Shown here one piece after another: positions 15,043 to 20,571 of a stretch of DNA of 20,571 nt (positions are counted from its first letter, which is position 1; each line of letters starts with the position of its first letter). The stretch spans positions 1-20,571 of the forward strand of contig CAMUDN010000012.1 in the NCBI GenBank assembly GCA_947087645.1, read 5' to 3'. The position numbers and the translations under genes are program-made. The notes beneath the pieces are model-generated. The model was not told the DNA's origin, did no database searches, and saw nothing but the letters and a program-made list of their open reading frames with translations. This stretch comes from an uncultured Bulleidia sp. (GTDB lineage Bacteria; Bacillota_I; Bacilli_A; Erysipelotrichales; Erysipelotrichaceae).

Positions 15043-15113
15043 AAATTATTTGATAATTTCTTTAATAGTGTACTCTTCCCGACATCGTTAGCACCTTCAA
15101 AGCAAAAGATCAC
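15018..15113 (-). pseudogene. Truncated 5' end of a P-loop kinase gene (thymidylate-kinase-like)
   Basis: From a GTG at 15113 the frame reads VIFCFEGANDVGKSTLLKKL before running, at 15042, into the duplicated nrdB tail in the wrong frame and stopping at TAA 15018-15020 (31 aa). FxxFEGxxxxGKST is the Walker A loop at the N terminus of thymidylate kinases and related deoxynucleoside or AAA-type ATPases. All downstream parts (LID, base site) are missing, so it is not functional. Its possible start lies 4 bp after the NUDIX stop, which points to an original NUDIX-kinase operon cut by the rearrangement. The exact start is uncertain: TTG at 15137 is also in frame. Confidence 0.65.
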
Positions 15114-15117
15114 ACTA

Positions 15118-15522
15118 TTAATTACACTTATCTCCAACTATCTTTGAGAATCTATTCTTATCAAACTTTGGAAAAATTTCCAATCTAGAAATTTCACTAA
15201 TTCTAATCCATATAGGTTGATATACATTATCTAGATTACTTCTTGACTTCTCTTCACCATGAATACTAAGCCCACCTTGCTTATAACCAGTTTTTGCAAA
15301 GAAAAACACATTATCATCACCATTTAGTGACCCAATTATGTCTGATTCATTAATATTTAAATCTAATTCCTCAGAAATTTCTCTAATTGCAGCATGTTGA
15401 ACACTCTCTCCAACTACTACCTTCCCACCAGGAACAACATAATATTCTCTTCCGTCTTTATATCTTTTAATTATAACAACATAATCTCCAGTTTTATCAA
15501 TAACAAACATACTTGCTCGCAT
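15118..15522 (-). CDS. NUDIX hydrolase
   Basis: A 134-aa single-domain enzyme. The Nudix box runs from Gly33 to Leu55 (GKVVVGE, then REISEELDL), fitting GX5EX7REUXEEXGU except that the late Gly is Asp, a common change. The usual PGGK precedes it. It hydrolyses a nucleoside diphosphate linked to another group; the substrate (oxidised dNTP, ADP-ribose, nucleotide sugar or others) cannot be read from the box. The ATG has GAGAGGG upstream and its own promoter at 15582-15610. It lies between the two nrdB-tail repeats, followed by the broken P-loop gene, so it looks like an acquired or rearranged cassette rather than part of the nrdAB operon. Confidence 0.92.
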   Translation of the reverse strand: MRASMFVIDKTGDYVVIIKRYKDGREYYVVPGGKVVVGESVQHAAIREISEELDLNINESDIIGSLNGDDNVFFFAKTGYKQGGLSIHGEEKSRSNLDNVYQPIWIRISEISRLEIFPKFDKNRFSKIVGDKCN

Positions 15523-15581
15523 AAATCATTCCCTCTCAATAATTTGAATTTTTTACAAAAATTAAACTACATTTTGTTTAT

Positions 15582-15610
15582 AGTATAAATAATAGAAAAA
15601 GATAAGTAAA
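15582..15610 (-). promoter_or_regulatory. Promoter of the NUDIX cassette
   Basis: On the minus strand TTTACT (-35, 15605-15610), a 17-bp spacer, then TATACT (-10, 15582-15587). The matches are 4/6 and 5/6 with ideal spacing. It lies 60 bp before the NUDIX ATG. Confidence 0.5.
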
Positions 15611-15652
15611 TTTATCCAATATTTCAAATATAGCAGTTATACAATTCTAAAA

Positions 15653-15672
15653 AATTTTAACTAGTTAAAATT
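15653..15672. repeat. 20-bp perfect palindrome upstream of the NUDIX gene
   Basis: AATTTTAACTAGTTAAAATT reads the same on both strands. On the minus strand it is followed by four T, so it could act as an intrinsic terminator (8-bp stem, CTAG loop) for the tiny ORF at 15716-15787. It could equally be an operator about 40 bp upstream of the NUDIX -35 box. The rest of 15523-15715 shows only AT-rich spacer and the NUDIX promoter. Confidence 0.6.
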
Positions 15673-15715
15673 CTATTAATTATAATATTCTTTAATAAAT
15701 GTACACTTAAATATT

Positions 15716-15787
15716 TTATCCACCGACAATAATAATGATATCCATTACCAACAACAAAATTGGCACAAGTTTTAAAATTTTCTTCAT
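15716..15787 (-). CDS. Possible 23-aa hydrophobic peptide
   Basis: ATG at 15787, TAA at 15716-15718. It reads MKKILKLVPILLLVMDIIII then VGG. It has basic residues, one hydrophobic helix and an acidic Asp in the helix, the same layout as the 43-aa and 49-aa peptides downstream of repeat copy 1. The ribosome binding site is weak (AAGAA only). It starts exactly at the edge of repeat copy 2. It may be a real micropeptide, a decayed relative of the other two, or a chance ORF in AT-rich DNA. Confidence 0.3.
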   Translation of the reverse strand: MKKILKLVPILLLVMDIIIIVGG

Positions 15788-15927
15788 TTCTTAATGATTC
15801 TATTTAAAAACTTATTTCCACGTAGAAATAAGTTTTTTGTTTAACTGTTACCAAAATAATATTATAAATCATCCTCAATAGCTGAACTCTTTGCATAGGC
15901 TGTTACCCTTGCTTCAAAAAAGTCTGT
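15786..15927. repeat. Direct repeat, copy 2: native nrdB 3' end
   Basis: 142 bp matching 14901-15042 with one mismatch. It spans nrdB codons for the final 21 residues, the stop, the 3' untranslated sequence and the terminator. This copy is continuous with intact nrdB, so it is presumably either the original or the one that restored the gene after insertion. Confidence 0.95.
15806..15837. terminator. nrdAB intrinsic terminator (bidirectional)
   Basis: A 13-bp perfect stem, AAAAACTTATTTC (15806-15818) and GAAATAAGTTTTT (15825-15837), with a 6-nt loop and T-rich flanks on both strands. It lies 24 bp beyond the nrdB stop. Confidence 0.85.
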
Positions 15928-16908
15928 TTTAACCATATTTGCATCTGAATATTGTTTAACCCAACGCATCGTTTCTGGTTCTTCTTCATAATTATCATAA
16001 AGATTACCAAAACCAAGTGTCGCAAAACGAGTATTACCTAAATAACGTATATAGTCTTCTACCATCTGTGGATTTAAACCAGGAATATTTGTGCCAATAA
16101 CATATTTACCCCAAGCAATTTCCTGTTCAACACCTTCATTAACCATTTGTCGAATCATTTGAATATTTTCACTTGTAAATAATTCCGGTTCTTCTTTTTT
16201 CAATTCTAGTAAAATATTTCTAAATAACCATAAATGCGTACTTTCATCACGATTAATATAACGTATTTCTTGTACCGATCCTGGCATTTTACCATTTCTT
16301 GCTAAGTTATAAAAAAACATAAAGCCGGAATAAAAATAAACACCTTCTAATATAAAATTAGCAATACATACTTTTAAAAATGATTGTTTATCTTGTTTTG
16401 TTACAAATTCATTATATAAATTACCAATAAATTGGTTACGTTTAAGTAAATGTTCATCAAATTTCCACTGATAAAGAATATCATTTCTTTTTTCTGGTGA
16501 ACAAATTGTATCTAACATATAGCTATAAGATTGTGAGTGAATACATTCTTGAAAAGTTTGAATAGCCAAACATAAATTAACTTCATTAGCAGTTATATAA
16601 CTTGAAATATTAGGTAAATTAGCTGATTGTAAAGAATCAAGATAGACAAGAAAGCTAAGAATCTTATCATAAGCATTTCTTTCATATTCCGATAAGTTAA
16701 AGTAATCAGATTTATCTTGGTTAAGATTAATTTCTTCTGGTATCCAAAAATTATTCATTGCTTGCCGATACCAATTACTTACCCAACTATACTTCATATT
16801 ATTAAAATCATTAATATTTGTTGTATTAAAATTTAAAAGACGTCGATTTTGAACATCAATATCTCCATCAGGATTAAAAAGTGGTTTTTTACTTAACTGT
16901 TCGTTCAT
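15862..16908 (-). CDS. nrdB: Ribonucleotide reductase class Ia, small (radical-generating) subunit
   Basis: A 348-aa R2 subunit that holds the diiron-tyrosyl cofactor and passes the radical to NrdA. Metal ligands are all visible: Asp91 (YLDSLQS), Glu121 and His124 (QECIHSQSY), Glu188 (EGVYFYSG), Glu222 and His225 (RDESTHL). The radical tyrosine is Tyr128, four residues after His124. The C-terminal tail (AYAKSSAIEDDL) is the part that docks into NrdA; this tail is what is duplicated at 14977-15042. The ATG has TAGGAGG upstream that overlaps the nrdA stop, so the two are translated together, 9 bp apart. Complete and apparently functional. Confidence 0.96.
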   Translation of the reverse strand: MNEQLSKKPLFNPDGDIDVQNRRLLNFNTTNINDFNNMKYSWVSNWYRQAMNNFWIPEEINLNQDKSDYFNLSEYERNAYDKILSFLVYLDSLQSANLPNISSYITANEVNLCLAIQTFQECIHSQSYSYMLDTICSPEKRNDILYQWKFDEHLLKRNQFIGNLYNEFVTKQDKQSFLKVCIANFILEGVYFYSGFMFFYNLARNGKMPGSVQEIRYINRDESTHLWLFRNILLELKKEEPELFTSENIQMIRQMVNEGVEQEIAWGKYVIGTNIPGLNPQMVEDYIRYLGNTRFATLGFGNLYDNYEEEPETMRWVKQYSDANMVKTDFFEARVTAYAKSSAIEDDL

Positions 16909-16917
16909 ATTTTCCTC

Positions 16918-19440
16918 CTATGCAGAACAACTTTCACAATATTCATCAGGATCTAAAGCCTTACTACGTGTATAATAAATTGTTTTTAAGCCACAATCAT
17001 ATGCTAAAATAAACAATTTTAATAATTGTGACATTTTATAGTCATTAGTAATCCACAAATTAAAACTTTGTGATTGATCAATATGTCTTTGACGAATACC
17101 ATTGGCTTTAATAGACCATATTTGATCAATCGCATGGGCATTTTTATAATACCAATAAGTATTTTCATTTAATTCTGGTGCTGTACGTGGTAAAGTTACT
17201 CCCTTCTTTTCTTCTAAGAAAAAACGATTCATAACAGGATCTAATCCCGATGTTGTCCCAACTAAAATGGATGTTGAACTAGTTGGAGCAATTGCCATAA
17301 CATAAGCATTACGCATGCCATATTTATGAACAGAAGCTTTTAAATCAAGCCATTTTAAAGAGTTATATTGACGTTTATCAAAATATTGTCCATTTTCCCA
17401 ATCACTACCTTTAAAAAATTGATAACTTCCTCTTTCTATAGCTAATTCATTTGAAGCTTTAATTGCGGCATAAGCAATTTTTTCAAAAACTTTATCACTA
17501 AACTCTAAGTGTTCTTTACTTTCCCACTGAATTTTATTTTTAGCTAACATATGATGATAACCAGATACTCCTAAACCAATAGCTCGATATTGTTGATTAG
17601 TTATTTCAGCATTTTTTAAAGGATAAAAGTTAAGATCAATAACATTATCCAATGCCCGCACTACCGTTTGCGTAATCCGCATAATCTCACTTGGTGAATT
17701 AACATCAATATTACCAAGGCATAAAGAAGCTAAATTACAAACAACAAAATCACCTGGTTTTTGAACCTGAACAATTACTTTTTCCCCATCTTTTATTTCA
17801 ATTGTTCGACTTTCAATATGTGCTTCTGACATATTTTGAGCAATTTCAGTACATAAATTAGAACAATAAATCATACCTTTATGTTTATTTGGATTAGCCC
17901 TATTAACCGCATCACGATAGAAAGTAAATGGTGTACCCGTTTCCACAATTGATTTCAAAATAAGTCGAACAACATCTTTAAGAACCATTACTCGTTTAGT
18001 AATACGACTATCACGTACACAATCTTCATAACGTTTAGTCCATTCTTCACCATAATAATCTTCTAAACAATATCCCTTTATAACTTGAATATCATGTGGA
18101 TCCATGAAATACCAATCTTGATTAATATCCTCTTTTACTTTTTGCCAAAATAAATCAGGATAACAGACAGCCGGAAAAACATCATGTGCTTTCATACGAT
18201 CATCACCATTATTTGTTCTTAATTGTAAAAATTCTGGAAAATCTTTATGCCAAACATCTAAATAAACAGCTACTGCTCCTTGTCTTACACCTAATTGATC
18301 AACGGCAACAGCTGTATCATTAATTACCTTAATCCAACGAATAACTCCTCCGGATGCTCCCTCGAAGCCACGAATTGTTCCTCCTCTTGCTCGTATTTTA
18401 CCAAGGTACATACCCATTCCACCGCCAAATTTTGAAACATCTGCAAAATTTGCGATTGATTGATAAATACCATCTAAGCTATCTGGTACAGTATCAATGA
18501 AACAACTGCTTAATTGATGATATGGCTTACGTGCATTGCTTAATGTTGGTGTTGCCATTGTAACTTCATGATGTGCTAACATTTCATAAAATTTTTTAAC
18601 CCATGTTAAACGCTGAACTTTTTCATTCATTGCTAAATGAAGAGCAATACCTAAATACATTTCTTGAGGTGACTCTAATAAACGATGCTGATGGTTACGA
18701 ATCAAATAACGTCCAGCTAATAAATCCAAACCAGCATAAGTAAAATATTCATCATTTTTAGTATCTATAAATTGAGATGCTGTTTCTATTTCTTGCTTTG
18801 TATAATTAGCTAAAATATATTTTCCATAAAGACCTTCATTTGTTAAATATTGTAATTTTTCATAAAAAGAATTAAGTACAAGTTCTTTTTCTGTTAATGC
18901 TAATTCAAGTGTAATCTTAAAAGCTAATAAACGACCAGATATTTTTTCCCACATAGGTTCTTGTTTAGAAGTCAATTCAGCAGCAGAACGAATTAAAAGA
19001 TTTAATTTTTCAAAATCATTCATATTATTTCTTGCCATACTTTGATATCTATCTTTTAAACTTTTCAAAGAAAGCAATTGATAATCACGCTGAATACCTA
19101 TTAATATATCTTCTAAACTAGCAATACTAATCATTGCTAATATGGCTTGTCGCTCTTCTCTTTGTTCTGTTCGAAATTGACGATAAAGAATATAACTCTT
19201 AGCTTCTTTAAAATAGCCTTTTTCCATTAATGTTTGTTCTACTTGGTCTTGAATATATTCAACTTCAAAAATATCTTTATCTCCTAATTTAGATAATACA
19301 AGAGATGATAATTCATCTAATTCATTATCATTAATCTTTTCTTTAAGAGAAAAAAATGCTTTAAGCATCGCCATTTTAATTTTCTTCTGATCAAAAATAA
19401 CTTTTTGTCCATTTCTTTTTTTAACGAATTTTTCTTTCAT
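16918..19440 (-). CDS. nrdA: Ribonucleotide reductase class Ia, large (catalytic) subunit
   Basis: An 840-aa R1 subunit that reduces ribonucleoside diphosphates to deoxyribonucleotides. It begins with an ATP cone (residues 1-90, KFVKKRNGQKVIFDQKKI), the site where ATP/dATP set overall activity. Active-site residues are Cys313 (SSCFIDT), the N-x-C-x-E triad Asn528, Cys530 and Glu532 (SNLCTE) and the partner Cys568 (VVCNLAS). The substrate/allosteric region has FGGGMGMYLGKIRARGG and IAPTSSTSILVGTTSG. The tail ends CESCSA, the shuttle pair Cys835/Cys838 for thioredoxin or glutaredoxin. I start at ATG 19440, with GAGGTG upstream, rather than the in-frame TTG at 19470. Class Ia with an ATP cone is less common in low-GC Gram-positives than class Ib. 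Confidence 0.96.
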   Translation of the reverse strand: MKEKFVKKRNGQKVIFDQKKIKMAMLKAFFSLKEKINDNELDELSSLVLSKLGDKDIFEVEYIQDQVEQTLMEKGYFKEAKSYILYRQFRTEQREERQAILAMISIASLEDILIGIQRDYQLLSLKSLKDRYQSMARNNMNDFEKLNLLIRSAAELTSKQEPMWEKISGRLLAFKITLELALTEKELVLNSFYEKLQYLTNEGLYGKYILANYTKQEIETASQFIDTKNDEYFTYAGLDLLAGRYLIRNHQHRLLESPQEMYLGIALHLAMNEKVQRLTWVKKFYEMLAHHEVTMATPTLSNARKPYHQLSSCFIDTVPDSLDGIYQSIANFADVSKFGGGMGMYLGKIRARGGTIRGFEGASGGVIRWIKVINDTAVAVDQLGVRQGAVAVYLDVWHKDFPEFLQLRTNNGDDRMKAHDVFPAVCYPDLFWQKVKEDINQDWYFMDPHDIQVIKGYCLEDYYGEEWTKRYEDCVRDSRITKRVMVLKDVVRLILKSIVETGTPFTFYRDAVNRANPNKHKGMIYCSNLCTEIAQNMSEAHIESRTIEIKDGEKVIVQVQKPGDFVVCNLASLCLGNIDVNSPSEIMRITQTVVRALDNVIDLNFYPLKNAEITNQQYRAIGLGVSGYHHMLAKNKIQWESKEHLEFSDKVFEKIAYAAIKASNELAIERGSYQFFKGSDWENGQYFDKRQYNSLKWLDLKASVHKYGMRNAYVMAIAPTSSTSILVGTTSGLDPVMNRFFLEEKKGVTLPRTAPELNENTYWYYKNAHAIDQIWSIKANGIRQRHIDQSQSFNLWITNDYKMSQLLKLFILAYDCGLKTIYYTRSKALDPDEYCESCSA

Positions 19441-19503
19441 AGCCACCTCTTTCTTTTGAAAGAATAACAAACAATAAAAATATTGCCCATTATTATGCCT
19501 AAA

Positions 19504-19531
19504 ATAATAAATATTTATTCTATATAATCAA
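19504..19531 (-). promoter_or_regulatory. Possible nrdAB promoter
   Basis: On the minus strand TTGATT (-35, 19526-19531), a 16-bp spacer, then TATTAT (-10, 19504-19509), just after the terminator of the surface-protein gene. About 55-60 nt of leader would precede the nrdA ATG. I looked for NrdR boxes in 19441-19534 and saw no convincing pair. Confidence 0.35.
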
Positions 19532-19534
19532 ACT

Positions 19535-19570
19535 AAAAAAGCGAATAGCAAAGTCATCTTGCTAATCGCT
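19535..19570 (-). terminator. Terminator of the surface-protein gene
   Basis: GCGAATAGCAA (19541-19551) pairs with TTGCTAATCGC (19559-19569) with one mismatch. An extra A-T pair closes the base, and six T follow on the minus strand (19535-19540). It lies 14 bp past the surface-protein stop codon and insulates nrdA. Confidence 0.8.
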
Positions 19571-19583
19571 TATTTTTCACAAA

Positions 19584-20571
19584 CTAATCTTTTTGTGATT
19601 TATTATGCCGTTTAAAGATACTTGTTGCTAACACTCCAAAGCTCAATAACATAGCCCACAATGAAGCCCATAATGGCGAATGATCAGCTGTCGTTGGTGC
19701 TATATCGGCAAGTTTTTGTACTTCTACATCAATTGTCTTTGTAACCCCATCTTTAGTTACTGTTACGCTGACTACTTTCTTACCATTAACTGTCTTAATT
19801 GGACTATATGTTATCGTCGCATCTTTTGGAATGCCATTAATCTTTCCTAAAATAGCTTTCTTATCACTATCTTTTTTAACTTCATTATTATCTTTCGCTT
19901 CAATACTAATATTAGCTGCTGTATTATCTTTCTTTTCTAACTTAATATCTTCAGCTACTTTAAACTTGACTTTAACAACTTCCTTACTACCGTCTTTATA
20001 ACTTACTTCAATCTCTTTTTCAATCTCTTGTCCAAGTGTATCAAAGCTTATCTCTTCAACGCTAGTTGTTCCTTCTTTCCATTTATATGTCGCACTATCT
20101 GGTAATTGTTTATCATCAGCACTCTTAATATATTCTTTTGCTAAACCTGATTTACTTCCTTTAACTTTAAGAATAGCTTTATCTTCCTTAGCTGTTGGAT
20201 TATATTTATCTGCTTGACTTTGTACTTTAATTGTAAAGCTCTTACTTATTTCATTACCTACTTCATCTTTAACTGTTACTGTTATTGTCGCATTATTGGC
20301 ATCATTTGGTACAACACTACCTGTCTTTAGAACTATCTTCTTATTAACTTCATCATATGTTAACCAATCTGCTAATCCTGTTACCTTAATTCCATCTTTA
20401 GCTAAGGCTACATTATCATTTGCTTCAATCTTAATCTCGGTAAATCCTTCTCCTTTTGTAACGGTTGGATTATCGGCATTAGTAATAGTTAATGTAGGTT
20501 TTGTTGTATCACCATTTACTTCTACATCAATTGTCTTTGTAACCCCATCTTTAGTTACTGTTACGCTGACT
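19584..20571 (-). CDS. C-terminal part of a wall-anchored, modular surface protein (Rib/Ig-like)
   Basis: An open frame of 328 residues enters at the right edge (N terminus outside the window) and ends at TAG 19584-19586. Order: the end of a beta module (SVTVTKDGVTKTIDVEV); a cadherin/Ig-like domain (about 20-117) with NDNVALAKDGIKVTGL and VTVKDEVGNEISKSFTI; a Rib/alpha-antigen-like domain (about 120-210) with DKYNPTAKEDK, LPDSATYKW and VSYKDGSKE; and another module closing with the same SVTVTKDGVTKTIDVEV. The end looks like a sorting signal: APTTA-DHS (291-295 for the motif), a hydrophobic helix, then KRHNKSQKD. APTTA differs from LPXTG and resembles LPXTA-type sites. Likely an adhesin or wall protein; the full size is unknown. 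Confidence 0.88.
   Translation of the reverse strand, partial: VSVTVTKDGVTKTIDVEVNGDTTKPTLTITNADNPTVTKGEGFTEIKIEANDNVALAKDGIKVTGLADWLTYDEVNKKIVLKTGSVVPNDANNATITVTVKDEVGNEISKSFTIKVQSQADKYNPTAKEDKAILKVKGSKSGLAKEYIKSADDKQLPDSATYKWKEGTTSVEEISFDTLGQEIEKEIEVSYKDGSKEVVKVKFKVAEDIKLEKKDNTAANISIEAKDNNEVKKDSDKKAILGKINGIPKDATITYSPIKTVNGKKVVSVTVTKDGVTKTIDVEVQKLADIAPTTADHSPLWASLWAMLLSFGVLATSIFKRHNKSQKD
19719..19773. repeat. Surface-protein module repeat, copy 1
   Basis: 55 bp identical to 20517-20571, within the minus-strand surface-protein gene, encoding VSVTVTKDGVTKTIDVEV. It marks the boundary of a repeated beta module. Confidence 0.95.
20517..20571. repeat. Surface-protein module repeat, copy 2
   Basis: 55 bp identical to 19719-19773, running off the right edge, so the true repeat is probably longer. 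Exact identity at DNA level implies recent duplication or gene conversion between modules. Confidence 0.95.

Noticed and set aside
14370..15120. tRNA, small RNA or CRISPR in the low-coding region
   Set aside because: No cloverleaf, no TTC-G box, no short spaced repeats. The structure there is explained by small ORFs, terminators and the nrdB-tail repeat.
15394..15588. Plus-strand open frame of 64 codons opposite the NUDIX gene
   Set aside because: Overlaps the Nudix start region on the other strand and has no plausible ribosome binding site; hydrophobic AT-rich translation is expected by chance.
14901..15927. Insertion sequence or transposon
   Set aside because: No transposase, no terminal inverted repeats. 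The flanking repeats are direct and derived from nrdB, far longer than a target-site duplication.

Overview
The window is strongly AT-rich, has dense Shine-Dalgarno sequences of the AGGAGG type, and carries the cdaA-cdaR-glmM order typical of Firmicutes. A Rib/alpha-like wall-anchored surface protein and a class Ia ribonucleotide reductase with an ATP cone also fit a low-GC Gram-positive. My best guess is a member of the Erysipelotrichales or a nearby Bacilli lineage. That placement is an inference from gene content, not a database match. Nearly all genes lie on the minus strand. The one large plus-strand gene is a membrane glycosyltransferase at 2330-3616.

Left part (1-5100): guaA (GMP synthase), a small VanZ-family membrane protein, a processive-type GT2 glycosyltransferase on the plus strand, and a sodium:neurotransmitter-symporter-family transporter converging on it.

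Central part (14.4 kb down to 5.1 kb, minus strand): a very compact run of genes. It begins with the c-di-AMP module: cdaA (diadenylate cyclase, TTG start), cdaR (YbbR regulator) and glmM (phosphoglucosamine mutase), each overlapping the next by 8 bp. An intrinsic terminator whose loop holds the glmM stop codon separates this from a second set. That set is an OmpR-type response regulator, a histidine kinase, an alpha/beta hydrolase, a membrane-embedded MurF-like Mur ligase, a coiled-coil J-domain protein and a HIRAN-domain protein, with 4-bp overlaps or gaps of at most 13 bp. The theme is cell-wall precursor supply and envelope signalling, ending in two proteins of unknown role.

Right part (14.4-20.6 kb): nrdA-nrdB (class Ia ribonucleotide reductase) and, at the right edge, the C-terminal part of a sortase-type surface protein made of Ig-like and Rib-like modules. 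Between nrdB and cdaA lies the most unusual stretch. The last 21 codons of nrdB plus its 3' UTR and terminator are present twice as a 142-bp direct repeat (one mismatch). The repeats bracket a 743-bp cassette holding a NUDIX hydrolase with its own promoter, the truncated 5' end of a P-loop (thymidylate-kinase-like) gene, and a tiny hydrophobic ORF.

Beyond the outer repeat, at 14483-14829, is an apparent miniature operon. A promoter overlaps a 16-bp perfect palindrome. A strong ribosome binding site then drives a 12-codon leader ORF, whose stop overlaps the start of a 43-aa one-helix peptide. A related 49-aa one-helix peptide and two hairpins follow. This pair of unannotated paralogous membrane peptides and the nrdB-tail-bracketed nucleotide cassette are the best candidates for something not previously described.
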